A stretch of DNA of 64,000 nt, from positions 22,767,584 to 22,831,583 of the forward strand of contig NC_016134.3 of the NCBI RefSeq assembly GCF_000005505.3, given 5' to 3'. A model generated the notes under the pieces. That model did no database searches. It saw only the letters and a program-made list of their open reading frames with translations, and was not told the DNA's origin. The position numbers and the translations under genes are program-made. Source of the DNA: Brachypodium distachyon (taxonomy: Eukaryota > Streptophyta > Magnoliopsida > Poales > Poaceae). Below are positions 45,263 through 56,804 of this stretch, piece after piece (positions within the stretch are counted from its first letter, which is position 1; each line of letters begins with the position of its first letter).

Positions 45263-47290
45263 TTTTTTTTTTTCTAGAATATACCCGGGCGGGCATATCA
45301 TATATATATTGAAGAAGAAATCTGCGATGCAGTTACAAGGCTGCGAAGGCCAAAGTTTTACAATTACTCACGCAAGACCCACCCATCTACCACTTGACCA
45401 ACATCGTCGAAAGGGCTATCACCAAACAGACCCGCCCTACGCCAAGCCTCACCCTCGGTGGCGATCGTATGGCTAATCGATTGAGCACAAGGAGTCAAAC
45501 CGTCAAAAACCACCGCATTTCTGTGTTTCCAGACACACCACCACACCAAGATGATCACAGTGAACAGATCGATGCAAGCATGCCCTGAGTCAACAATCGA
45601 GGACCACCAGCTTTGGAGGGAATCATCCATTCCCGGTAGCCACTCACCGTGTTGCCAACGATGGAGAATAGGAGACCAGACCTGCCGAGACACCACGCAA
45701 CCAAGAAGCAGATGAGCGATGGTCTCCCCGTCCTGGTCGCACAACAGAAAGCGAGGGGGATGTTGCATCCCACGACGAGCCAGACAGTCAGCCGTCCAAC
45801 ATTGATTCCACAGAGCCACCGCGCAAAGAATTTGCAACGCGGAGGGGCCTTCGAGGCCCAAAGGTTATCCACGCAGGGGGTCAACACACGCCCTGCAAAA
45901 GAAGGCCGCATACGCAGAGGCCGCCGTGAAGGTTCCCAAAGGTGACCAGTTCCAACGAAACTTGTCCACCTCATCGGAAAGCACCACACTGCTTATGAGA
46001 GACCAAACCCCGAGGAACTCCTGGTGACGTGGTTATGACTAACCACATACTCGACTCGAGTATACCCGTTACGGCCCAGCTGGGGGCCACAAGAAAGCCT
46101 ACTACGGTTTTAGGAGTCTACATGCCAAATCTTGCGACTCAAGATAAGGAAGATTAACTAGAGTATATCTCTTCATTGTAACCGACTTGGACTCTACCTT
46201 GGACCTGGATTCCTGCATATATAAAGGACCGCCAAGGAGGGCCCAACTTAGTTAGAAGTCGCCTAGACGCACTCGCTAGATCGAATCTGTGCATCTAGCC
46301 TCCGCGGCACCAGACAATACAAGATCATCAATACAAGATCAGACAAGCAGAACGTAGGGGGTATTACCTCATCGAGGGCCCTGAACCTGAGTAAATCGTG
46401 TTCCCTGTGTCCTTGTTAGCCGACGAGTTCGCCAACACATACACTAAATCTTTCCTAGCTACAAGTCCACCAATATGGACAATGTCGAAGTCACCCCTTC
46501 GTCACCTGAATCTCCTGCTCTGACAGATTCGGCCCAACCGCCTGAACCCAAGAAAGGCCAGAGAGGGCGTCAGTCACCGAGCTGTTGGCCGCACCACGCG
46601 ATAATAGTTGGAAGATCAAGGGGGCCCAATCCCGCAGAGAGGGGCCCGAAAGCCACTTGTCCAGCCAAAAACGCGCCGAGGTCCCATTTCCCAAAGTAAC
46701 CAACGTGGCCGCCTCGAAGAGATCCTGCGAACCCACCGGAGTGGAGATGGAGAACTCACTCCAAGGTATGTCCTGGTCACCCGCACTCAACCAACACCAC
46801 CTTGCCCGGAGCGCAAGATTATGCAACTTGAGATTGGGCAGACCAGGACCCCAAACAACCTAGGGGAGCAGACCGAATCCCAAGCAACAGGGCAAATGAC
46901 CCCCCTTCACCTCCTTGCGGCCTTTCCACAGGAACCCCCTACAAACTCGATTGATGCAATCGATCGTCTTCATGGGAAAATCCAAGCACATCATGGCGTA
47001 GATATATAGGCATGGCCATCAAAGTGGACTTCACCAAGGTCAGCCGACCCCCATGGGAGAGGAGTGGGGTCGCCCACAGCTGAAGCCAATTCACCACCTT
47101 ATCCGCTTGAGAGCCCAACTGAGCATGAGAGATCTTACGAAGCCCCAAAGGAAGCCCAAGATAAGTGCATGGGAAAGGAAGAACACCACATTGCAAAATA
47201 CTCCCCACACGCTCCCTCAGAATATCCGTGCACCTGATCAAATGGGACGACAAGGGGTGAAAATGCATAAAACGTAGAGGAAACCGCAAC
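45263..47290 (-). mobile_element. 5'-truncated LINE (RT C-terminus and zinc-ribbon domain) with 3' poly(A)
   Basis: Read right to left: the end of the reverse transcriptase (PFPCTYLGLPLGLRKISHAQ; GGRLTLVKSTLMAMPIYL) at 46939-47289, a frameshift near 46970, then LHNLALRARWCWLSAGDQ (46750-46826). The zf-RVT region follows (APPRCKFFARWL in one frame, then CDQDGETIAHLLLGCVVSRQ in another) to a stop near 45364. The 3' untranslated tail ends with an A11 tract on the minus strand (T11 at 45263-45273), a LINE hallmark. The element is 5'-truncated and is interrupted by the solo LTR at 46025-46504. Confidence 0.8.
46025..46504 (+). repeat. Solo LTR of family B, 480 bp, inside the LINE
   Basis: Begins TGACGTGGTTATGAC and ends CTTCGTCA, so its outer five bases form an inverted pair TGACG/CGTCA. 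Flanks are cctgg (46020-46024) and cctga (46505-46509), a 5-bp duplication with one later mutation. Removing it rejoins the LINE reading frame. A TATA-like atatataaagg lies near 46218-46228. Its last roughly 150 bp match the LTR end of element B at 8723-8869, so the orientation is plus. Confidence 0.85.
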
Positions 47291-47895
47291 GACTAATCGC
47301 TAACTCAGCTAAACCCCTGTTTAGAAAAAATAGGAGTTTTGAAGAATTGTACAGGACTATAATTCTACGGGAAAGTTTCTTCTTAAACCCTTTAGATTTT
47401 AGGAATTGTTTTTGAATGTTCCTATAGAAATCATTCGTTTCCTACATTTTCCTATAAGAATTCTTTCTTGAAAAGTTCTGAAAATCTACTTCCGGAAGAA
47501 AATGAAAAAAAAAACTTATTTTCCGTCGTGTTGTGTTAATTTTCACAGCCAACAAGTCGGGCGATTCTTTTCTATAACAGCTAGTGGACGTCGAATGCTT
47601 AACGTTGAGTCGTTCAACCTGTGTACGTAGGAGAAACAAATGTCCGCATAGACCTCAGACCACATAGACTAAATTTTAGGGATACAGATTTTAGCGTGTA
47701 ATGACTGATGAGGAGTAGATGGGAAAACAAAAAAATGCTTGGCCGCCACCATGGTTTGAACCTGTGTACGTAGGAGAATCCTAAGACTGCGTATGCAACG
47801 GGATAGGAGAGAGGGATGCCCTTCTGGCGTTTTATTGTACAGTTCAGCATCATGTCTCCTGATATGCATCACCACCTTTCTTATATCCTATTCCA
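47291..47895. other. Spacer with a short repeated phrase
   Basis: About 600 bp, no gene. The phrase aacctgtgtacgtaggagaa occurs twice (near 47617 and 47759). Confidence 0.5.
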
Positions 47896-47956
47896 TCCGT
47901 TTCATAAAGATTGGCACGATTTTGAAACAAAATCGTGCCAATCTTTATGAAACGGA
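47896..47956. repeat. Perfect 28-bp inverted repeat with 5-base loop
   Basis: The arms at 47896-47923 and 47929-47956 are exact reverse complements around GAAAC, starting tccgtttcataaagattgg. It looks like a miniature hairpin element and lies 57 bp past the stop of the 4CL-like gene, so it is probably in that gene's 3' untranslated region or just beyond. Confidence 0.9.
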
Positions 47957-48012
47957 AAGAATAATTACAAATGAGTTGGTGGATGGTCACAACCCCACAA
48001 CATTGCGTGTCG

Positions 48013-51000
48013 TCACAACCTCGACAGATGACCCCCCGACTGCAGGGTGTCCGACAGCTGCCTCCTCAAGATCTTCCCGGCGGGCGATTTCGGTATGCAG
48101 TCCACGAACACCACCTTGCGGACCTTCTTGTACGGCGCCACCTGCTTGGCAACGTGCTCCATGACCTGCGCCTCCGTCACCTTGCTCCCGGGCTGCCTCA
48201 CCACCAGCGCCATGGGTATCTGCCCTGCCTCCTCATGAGGATACCTGAAGACAAAAATTCATCGGAAATGGTCATCGCTGCACGGCCATGAATCATATAA
48301 TAATCTGCAAGGCCATATCACTTATCACTCGATCGGAACTAAGTGTTTCATTGGGCTTACGGCATAACTGCAGCGTCGACAATTTCTGGCAACGTTTGCA
48401 GGACAAGCTCCAGCTCTGCAGGTGGAACCTGCAGTATTCAATTTGTTCCAGCGAAGCGTGAACAAAGGATATATAGACTCAAAGGAATGGCGCTTTGTTC
48501 AGAAACTAAGAAGAGCAAACACCTGATATGCCTTGTACTTGATCAGCTCCTTGAGCCTATCTACCACGAACAGGAACCCATCCTGATCAATGTAGCAAAG
48601 GTCGCCGGTCTTCAGCCAGCCTTCAGAGTCGAAAGCGGCGGCATTCGCCTCGTCGTCGCCAACATATCCTGCCAAACCGCGATGAACACGAAACCATAAG
48701 TATTGTCAGTGCAGTGGCACAATCAGATGGAAATAACAGAGAACCACAATGTGCGTTATACACAGGATGATGTTGGTGTGTGACGGATCACCCACCTGTC
48801 ATGATGGAAGGACCTCTGACGCATAACTCCCCTTTCTTGCCGGCAGACAAGGGTTCGCCAGTGACGAGGTCGATGATCTTCACCTCGACGTTTTCCGTGA
48901 TGCGGCCAGCAGAGCCTATGATGGGGAATTCGTCCTGGCCGATCATCCTGGATATACCTCCTGCTTCCGTTGAGCCATAACCCTGAAGCAGATATATACA
49001 CCATAATGTTTAGAAATTGTACTCAGACTCTGCAGTCTCCTGCACCGAAAACTGCATTCAGTTCCACGAAACTTACTCAAGCTCTTAATTTTGTGCTTGA
49101 TGCCTTAATCTCATCCGTTTTTCTAGATAGGAGTATATGAGTAAAAATTGTTGTATAAGCAACAACAAAGGAGTCGGCAAAAAGCTGCAGGATCATCATC
49201 GAGATCGGCACGCCCTACTGTGCGATCCCAAATGCCACCACATACTGTGCAAAATCATTGCAGGGCAGGGGGCACCAGCCCGGGCTCGTAAATTCTTGGT
49301 ATCCCCTGTCCCCGGGCAACATGAATAAAGTGGGGCGCATAGGTATCGATGTGTCTGGAGGAGACGAGAAAGAGATGGAATCATGGATCTGAGGCTATCA
49401 CGTGCAAAACCCGTCATAATTTTTGCTTGAATGAGGCATGTTCCTCAAAATTTCAGAGTTGTTGAACGAGGCATTTTTTGGCACAAGGGAACATGCACGC
49501 CCTTGATCCGCTGTGCTATATCCTTGTAGTGTACAACACCGTTGTCTTGTCGACTTGCTGCACAAAATATGCACATGAAAGTTTCGAGCGGAATCTTCTT
49601 TGGTTTTCGTACTCCGGACAATTAAGTTCCTTTCTGGGGGCACTCTTATCTTCTGCTTGAACAACTCGAAAACTACAGCTTGATGTCTCCCATCGCCTAC
49701 CCACGTGCTTTTTCTGGACATGGGCGTTTGACTCTTGAGCCTGTCTGTAGCCTTCCCGTCACGTCGGTTTAGAGCAAGCGGGTCCATCTCAACATCCACC
49801 GCGCCTCGAAGTACAAAGAGCTGAAGGACAAGGCCTTGTGGTGCGGGGTCGAGAAATTTTGGGGTGGGGAGTGGTCAGGGTAGTGGTAACCTCAGTTTTG
49901 CTTACCACTACGTCACTTTGTAGATATTTGCATCTAAATATCTGTACATTTTATGTTGTCCCGAGTCACTTTGTCATTTTTTACTATGTTTGTAAATTGT
50001 ATTCGTAGATAATGCAACAACATATTTAATACTAAACAAGTAGTATAATATGAAAATATACTTACTAGTAGTTTTAAGAGCAAATACTCCCTCCGTCCCA
50101 TAACATGAGGCACGTACGCATCACTAGATCCTTAATTTGATTAATTAAATATGCATGTTTCTTAACAAAAAGTATATCATTAGATTCGTTATCGAAAAAA
50201 CTTTCTAAAGATATGATTTTTTAGTTATTTAATTTATATTTAGTTAGCTAAATTGATGACCTAGAAATGCGTGCATGCCTCATATTATGGGACGGAGGGA
50301 GTACAATAGGGTGTGGGGGCACACTATAAGTCTTCAAATACTACACCTCCGTCCGAAAATAAGTGACTTGGATTTGTATTGATTCTTATACAAATCAAAT
50401 TCACTTAATTTTTAGACGGAGGGAGTATATTTTTACTCAGTTGGAAGGAAAAGAGAGAGGAGTGGAACGGGTTGTTAACTAAGAGCATACTGCAACACAT
50501 GGTCCTAAGCTCCCTGTGAGAGGAGAAGTGGGTCATATACTATTGAAGTAGTACATCCTTATACTATACATGTTGGCTACTCCCTCTGTTTCTCAAATTA
50601 AGGCATATATTGTTTTTTTTTACCAGGCGTTTGACTAAAGATTACTCCATCAACATGTAACTTATGCGATATAAATCATAATCATAAACAAGTACTTTTG
50701 ACTACGAGTCCAATGATATCAAATATATATATATATATATGAATAGACTAAATCTTGGTCAAAGGCTCGGTCAAAGAAAACAATATACGGCCTAATTTAA
50801 GGAACGGAGTGAGTATTATATTGGTTATAGATGACATGGCATGGGCTAAAGCTAATAGCCTCCAGCCGGCTATATTATTATCCTTGCTCTAATGATATCA
50901 ATTTGGTGTTGCATATGTTTGTGTTTTTTCATACAACGTCGGTCAAAGTTGACACAATTTGAATTAAGAACACCCTGTACAAATGTTTAGAAAACCGAAA

Positions 51001-53127
51001 ATATATCCAACAGTACATAGGAGAGGAACATGAATCAGGCAGTGTACTATAATTTGTGGGCAGGACCGAGTCATATTTGCCATATGGGGTTGGCATCAAA
51101 TGTAAAGGTTACGAAGGCACATGGCCTGTCTAAAAAAATAAAGGCCCACGAAAGAAATGCTCCAACAAACCCGTAGTGAAAGATCTAGAAATGCTCCGGC
51201 TAAAAATGCTAACAAGTATTCCATCCTATTTCATGATAAGTGTCTCAGAACTTTGTATAAAATTTGAGACATTTATTATGCTTCGGAGAGAATAACAAAA
51301 GTCTCACGATTTCTCAATATCTTTTTTAATTGTTGTGTCCTAGTAACTCCTAAAGCATCCGTGGACGCAGTGATATAAAAATGTAGTGAGAAAGATTAGA
51401 CTTGTTCAAATCGAAGTTTTTTCTCCTATGGCCCTGAGTCACAGAGCTTCGTCCAGTAGGCAGTAGAGTAATTAAGTTGGTGAGTTGATCATGGCCTCTT
51501 GAGCCGAAGATAAAGACCTTTGGTCTCGTTTATTGTTCCCTTAAACTGAGATAGGCTATTCTGTTACCCAAGGGAGTGACGTGAGACCGGAGTGACGTCA
51601 GACACTGGCCGACATGTCAGTGGTCCAAAATCAGACAGTACGTCAGGGAGCTCAGACGCTCAGTCCCTCCCTCGTCATTTCCCGATGGAATAACATTTCA
51701 TTTCCCTCTTGCTAGCAAAAGTCTTCTTTTTTAGTCAGAACCCACGATTAAAAACAAACTACTACTACTACTAGCACATTACAGATGATGATATGAGAGT
51801 AAAAACAGGTAGGCATATTTTATGCTTTCTTTTTTCAAAAAACAATGCCAGAAACCACTCAACGACTTCCGTCTTTCACTCCTCCAGTGCATATATTCGT
51901 CTGACGCGTTGAATGGTGCAAATTTATTTATATTGTTAAGGGCCCTTGTATTAATTTTCCTTTTGATTACTCCAGCAAGGAGGCAATTAATTCCAAAAAA
52001 GAAAAGCAAGGAGGCAATTAAACGACGCTAGCTAGGAAAACGATAGGAGCAGTACTACTCACCATGCACAGATCCACGTGCGGGAAGCGACGCCGGAACT
52101 GCTTGGCCGCGGAATCCGGCAGCGGGGCGCCGCCGCAGATGACGTGCTCCAGAGCCGGCAGCAGACGCCGGTGCCTCATCTCCCTCGCCATCCCCACGAC
52201 CAGGGGCGGCGCCGCCATCATCTCTGTGACCCCCCACCGCTCCGCCGCCTCCATCACGCCCCTCAACCCCGCCTGGGCCGCGGGCTCCGTCATCACCACC
52301 GTCGTCTGCCCCAGCGCGATCCCGTTGAGCGTGAAGAAGAAGCCCATCGAGTGGAACATCGGGGCCCCCAGCAGCGTAATCTGGTGATGTTGTCCAGGGG
52401 ACTTGTTACTTGGATTCGTGTCATCCGCGCGCCGCCGCTGCCGCAGCGCGTGGGCGTGGAACCCGGCTGACATGGCGATGAAGCTCCGGTGCGGCAACGC
52501 CGCGGCCTTCACCCGCCCCGTCGTCCCCGAGGAGTACTGGATCGTCGCCGTCGCCGACTGGGGAATTGGAATTGGAATTACCGCGTGATCCGCTGCGTCT
52601 GATGATTCCTGATCCCCATTGGGATTGAGGAGAGAGCGGAAGTGGGGGGAGTCGAGGAGAACGACGGGGAGGTTGGCGGGGAGCTTGGCGGCGGTGGAGG
52701 AGACGGCGAAGGCGACGGAGGCGCCGGAGAGGGAGACGAGCCTCTCGACCTCGGCGGCAGTGAGGGCCGGGTTGGCGGGGGACACGACGGCGCCGAGGGA
52801 GAGGAGCGCGAAGTAGAGCACCGGCACGTCGAGGCGGGCCGGGGCGAGGACGAAGGCCACGTCGCCGCGGCCCAGGCCCAGCTGGGAGCGGCCCAGGGTG
52901 GCGGCGAGGGCGCGCGTCTGGGAGAGGAACGCCGGGTAGGAGACGGCCTCGCCCGTGGCGGCGTCGAGGAGCGCCGGGCGGGAGGAAGGGGGCGGCGATT
53001 GCTGAAGGAGCGAGAGCGCGAAGGATGGGAATGTCAGCGGCAAGTCTGGCGGCGGGAGCGGCACCGGCGGGCGGAGGCTGCGGAAGGATCCGGTGGCGGC
53101 GCAGTAGCCGGTGCGGGTGTCCGCCAT
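48013..53127 (-). CDS. 4-coumarate:CoA-ligase-like acyl-CoA synthetase, peroxisomal (five exons)
   Basis: An adenylate-forming enzyme that activates a carboxylic acid with ATP and joins it to CoA. Exons on the minus strand are 52063-53127, 48796-48982, 48523-48668, 48361-48428 and 48013-48244; all borders are GT-AG and phases agree, giving 565 residues. The ATP-binding box is [15 protein letters not shown] (from about residue 199). [10 protein letters not shown] box opens exon 2, followed by [18 protein letters not shown] and [13 protein letters not shown] with the catalytic Lys. The C-terminus SRL is a type 1 peroxisomal signal. That suggests a 4CLL/OPC-8:0-ligase-type role (jasmonate precursor or other acyl substrate) instead of lignin-type 4CL; the substrate is not determined. 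The ATG at 53125-53127 has a strong context (gccgccATGgcg); an upstream in-frame ATG at 53181 would add 18 residues. Intron 1 is 3.08 kb and holds MITEs. Confidence 0.9.
50087..50301. mobile_element. Stowaway MITE, 215 bp
   Basis: Ends ctccctccgtcccataacat and tattatgggacggagggag are inverted repeats; TA lies on both sides (50085-50086, 50302-50303). Confidence 0.9.
50345..50427. mobile_element. Short Stowaway-like MITE
   Basis: Inverted ends cctccgtccgaaaataagtg and cacttaatttttagacggagg with internal complement gatttgtat/atacaaatc. It folds into a long hairpin. Confidence 0.85.
50580..50813. mobile_element. Stowaway MITE, 234 bp
   Basis: Ends ctccctctgtttctcaaatt and aatttaaggaacggagtgag, flanked by TA (50578-50579 and 50814-50815). 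Contains an (AT)n run near 50723-50740. Confidence 0.85.
51218..51294. mobile_element. Degenerate short MITE
   Basis: Ends attccatcctatttcatgat and cttcggagagaat are partly complementary, with internal gtgtctcagaa and tttgagac. Older than the other copies. Confidence 0.5.
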
Positions 53128-53823
53128 GGCGGCTGATTGTCCGGTAGTTTCTGATCCTGATCCTGGGGCGTCGTTGGACATATCTCGGGGGCTTTTTGGG
53201 TTTTTGGTTTTGGGGCGCCCGCGGGAGGCGGAACGGAACTCGTGACCGAGGCCAGGAGTTGGGAGGCGCAGCAGTGGAGGAAGCCGTGGGAGGGAACGTG
53301 GGTGGTGGCTCTTTTCTGTTTCGCTCTGGGATTTACGTATTGTAGGGAGGAACGCTGCGCTGGTAACTGACAAGGAAAGCGTAACCCGGGCCGCAGACTT
53401 TAGGCTGTTTCGTGGCGGTCAAGCGAAAAACAAAACAAAAATGGTTTGAAGCTGTCTCGCAGAGTGTGGCAGAATTGGAATAATTAACGGGCAGGCTAAT
53501 GGACAAGTTACGCGGCAGGGGCAGGGTTGGAGGAGGTATGCGTGTCCTGCTTGCGCGCCTCGCGAATCTCGATCTCCGGTGCTTGGGAGGAGGGCATGTA
53601 GCCCCACCAACGGCCCAACCTTGGTGCTACGTGCTACTAGGATCTCCGGAAGAACGGCGAATCTGCGGTGCTGATACCTACCGGCGTCGGCCGCGCAGTC
53701 TGATCCGCGGCGGGTTCCCGTACGACGCGGATTAGGCGCAGATCCCGACTTCCTCTGCTGGCGCCTGGATCCGCAGGGACGGACGGCGCGGCCGGCCCCG
53801 GCTATAGACATTTCGTAATATTG

Positions 53824-53934
53824 TACTCTGTTCATATTAATTATCGAAATAATACATTATTTACATGTTTTTTGGCATAGATACATTCATATTTTGACAA
53901 ATTTGAGACAACTAATATAAATCGGAGGGAATTG
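53824..53934. mobile_element. Stowaway-type MITE (same family as 32621)
   Basis: Interior acatgttttttggcatagat and cattcatattttgacaaatt matches the family, with degenerate ends tactctgttcatattaatt and actaatataaatcggaggga. Confidence 0.75.
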
Positions 53935-54263
53935 TATGATTCTGGCTAATTCTCCTCGTCTAAAATGTGGTTTCTGCAGGCCAGTAAAAGTTCCCGCTCT
54001 ACAAGTTGTCCATCGAAATGAATTGCATCATCGTCCAAATTTCGGGCTGGACACAGGTGGTAGTAGTTGTTGGACCTGCAGCTCTAGCGGCTCAGGATGG
54101 CAATGGGCCGGACGGGCCTATCAAATCCATCCATATCCATATTCATATCCATGCCAAACCAACTATCCAAACCACGAAGAAATCCGTGGATGCAAAATAA
54201 TATCCACATCCATATCCACGGGTATCCGAGTATTCATGGATTATCCATATCCATTCAATATAC

Positions 54264-54379
54264 TACTATTTTCGTCCCATATTAATTGTTGAAATATTAC
54301 ATGTATATAGACGTTTTTTATGTATAGATACATTCACATGACACAAATCCGTGACAATTAATATGGGACGAAGGGAGTA
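54264..54379. mobile_element. Stowaway MITE inside the hAT-like element
   Basis: Inverted ends ttttcgtcccatattaattg and acaattaatatgggacgaagg. Directly followed by a second copy. Confidence 0.85.
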
Positions 54380-54490
54380 CCTCCGTCTCATATTAAGTGA
54401 TGAAATATTATATGTATTTTGGCGCTTTTTAGGTATATATACACCCATATTTGGGCAAATTTGAGTCCCTTAATATAAGACGGAGGGAGT
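54380..54490. mobile_element. Stowaway MITE, adjacent second copy
   Basis: Inverted ends cctccgtctcatattaagtg and ttaatataagacggaggga, sharing the family interior. It abuts the previous MITE, so one inserted at the edge of the other. Confidence 0.85.
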
Positions 54491-54819
54491 ACATCATAAA
54501 CAACAAAATGCAACAGCACATATAACGTTGATGTCGGGGGCAGCGCCTTGACTCGTGGAGTGGGAGTGTGGGATTGACAGAGAGGAGGGAGTTAGGGTTA
54601 GCCGGTTAGGACTGAGTGGGTGGCCAGGAGACTATTTATATGACGAGTAAATTGCGTGGATGTTGTAAAAAAAACACACAAGCCCAATGGTTTTTAATAG
54701 ATACCACGAGTACAAGACTAACGAGTATGAAAAAACCCGTAAATCACAGATTTATCGAGGTTGATGATTCGGACCCACACGTTATACTCACGACACTAGT
54801 TTTGGGTCAATTTTTATCA

Positions 54820-55760
54820 GCACCATCGGCTCAAGCCGATGCAAGAGCTGAGCCGAACAAAGGCCGTCGTCTTCCTCCAGTTTATCTTCCTCGATTGGGA
54901 AAAGCTCCATCGGATCGGGACACGCGCCGCTGCTGCTCCAGCGGTAATAGCGAGATGGACGCCCGGGGTCTGCACGGAGACAGAATTGGGCATGCCCGAG
55001 AGGGTGCCCGGGGTCTGGGACTGGCCGAGAGGGGCGCCCGAGGGAGGAGGACACGAGCAGGAGAATTGGGAGGGGCGCCCGAGGAAGGAAGCGCGCAGGG
55101 TCTGGCCCAGGCCGAGAGGGGAGCCACATGGAGGTCCTGCTACATCGCCGCCGCTCGTCGGGTGGCTCAGGCTCGCGCAGATCCCATAATCGCCGCAAGC
55201 AGGAGAAACAGGCGTCGTCTTCCTCGGCACCGGCAACGGGGACAGCGAGCGGCGGCAGCTAGGGCGGCGCGCCACCACGGAAGCAGCTGGGGCAAGCGGC
55301 GGCGGCGGGGGGCTGCAATCAGCGGAGGCGGCAGGGGCAGGGGGCGGTGGAGCGGGATGCAACCCGCGGAGGCGGCAAGGGCGGCGGTGGAGCGGGATGC
55401 AATCCGCGGAAGCGGCTGGGGAAGGCGGCGGTGGCGCGGGTTGCAACCCGTGGAGGTGGCAGGGGGCGGTGGCGAGGGTGGCGCGCGCTCGCGGAGGTGG
55501 TGGCAGCCCCCGGCTCTTTTGCGCACCGGAGAGCGCAGCGCTTCGTGCCGTGGGATGCGTCGGGTGTCGGCGCCCGCGGGACGTTGGTCTGGCTGGCCGC
55601 GAAGAAACGTGCGCAGGACGGCGGCCAGTCGGACGGAACCCGCCGCTGGAGGACCCCATGGCGCTGCTGCTCCGGTCGCTGTGGCTCGCTGTTTAGTCCG
55701 CGGCGGCGCCTGAAATCGCACTGATCCTCCACGCCCAAGGGCTGCTGCGGCGGGGGGCAC
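54820..55760. other. GC-rich block with degenerate minisatellite in the hAT-like element
   Basis: Open in most frames on both strands because of composition. At 55330-55490 a unit of about 45-60 bp (gggatgcaa(c/t)ccgcgga(g/a)gcggc) recurs three times or more. No domain was recognised in any frame. It may be captured host sequence, but no donor can be named. Confidence 0.5.
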
Positions 55761-56387
55761 TCGCAGGTCGCAGCCGGAGCTGGGGAAGAAAAACCGGAGG
55801 GAGAGAGGAACGAGCCAGCTCAGTCCACGTGTAAATGAAGAGCCCATGTCCTAGGGGAGCCAACTCGAGCGGCCGGGAATGAGCCGCGAGCCGAAGAATT
55901 GGTTCTTGTGTATGACATGTGGGTCACAAATGTTAACTAGTCCTACCCGGCAACTTTCGGGTTTTCTGTTATTCATTAGTTTTCATGTTATGGGTATCAG
56001 TTAAAATTACCTGGCTTCATGGTTTTTTGTTACAAGAGCCGCTACATATGGGTTTCTCTGAAATTTACTCTTATATGACTCATATAGCTAACTGATGGAC
56101 CCACATGTTAGTGACTTATTTAATTTAATAAGTACCGGCTATCCGTGGATATCCATGAATCAAATGAGATATGCCCGCTCCACGAGTTGACGGGTATTCA
56201 TTGGTGGATATCCAGGGATCGAAAACCTGCTCCATACCCGCGATCAATGGCCTGGATATCCATGAATATCCATAGTTTAATTATCCATTGCCAAATTGGC
56301 TGGCAGCTCCTCTTCTTCTTTCTTGGTTGCCTCACACAACGCTTACAAAGCCAAAACTTTTTATTTTTCTCTTCCTCTTCACTCGTA

Positions 56388-56500
56388 CTTCCTCCGATGC
56401 TAAATTCTTGTCTCAAATTTGTCTAAATATGAACGCATCTATTCTTAAAAGATGTCTAGATAAATGTAATATTTCGACAACAATTTAATATCGGAGGGAG
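56388..56500. mobile_element. Stowaway-type MITE
   Basis: Ends cttcctccgatgctaaattc and aatttaatatcggagggag with the family interior (aatatgaacgcatctattc). Confidence 0.8.
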
Positions 56501-56691
56501 TAATAAACATGCTGGTTACAAACTTACAATGCTTTAAATAGGAGACACGCCGACAAGGCTAACTTTTTAGTCCACCTAGATTTGTTTTGCGATCCTCACG
56601 ATCCAGTAAAAAAATGTGCACGTGCGCACATTACCTAACTACCTGCGCTTGGAGCTACTCACTTCGATCCATTAAGAATGACGCCCATTTA

Positions 56692-56804
56692 CTCCCTCCC
56701 TCTCATATTAAGAGACTCAAATTTGTCCAAATATGAATGTATCTATGCCTAAAAAACGTCTAGATACATGTAATATAAAGTCACTTAATATGGGACGAAG
56801 GGAA
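56692..56804. mobile_element. Stowaway-type MITE
   Basis: Ends ctccctccctctcatattaa and ttaatatgggacgaagggaa with interior aatatgaatgtatctatgcc. TA precedes it. Confidence 0.85.

Larger units (their letters stand above)
48983..52062 (-). other. Intron 1 of the 4CL-like gene, 3080 bp
   Basis: Donor ATG|GTGAGT at 52062 and acceptor CTTCAG at 48983-48988. The other introns are 94-127 bp. No coding exon was recognised inside. It contains the MITEs listed at 50087-50301, 50345-50427, 50580-50813 and 51218-51294. Confidence 0.85.
54095..56292. mobile_element. hAT-like non-autonomous element, about 2.2 kb
   Basis: The left end ggatggcaatggg and the right end ccattgcc are complementary, and both subterminal regions are full of TATCCA/TGGATA words (54125-54245 and 56145-56290). 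This is the pattern of grass hAT-type elements beginning GGATGGCAATGG. No transposase ORF is present. Inside are two Stowaway MITEs and a GC-rich block with a minisatellite. The 8-bp target duplication could not be confirmed, so the outer limits are approximate. Confidence 0.5.

Noticed and set aside
52064..53136. Plus-strand ORFs opposite exon 1 of the 4CL-like gene.
   Set aside because: Gly/Glu/Arg-rich shadows of a GC-rich exon; the minus-strand frame has the AMP-binding motifs and a correct splice donor.
54616..55847. A 365-codon plus-strand ORF and 280- and 226-codon minus-strand ORFs.
   Set aside because: All are open at once because of GC-rich minisatellite sequence, and no domain is visible in any frame.
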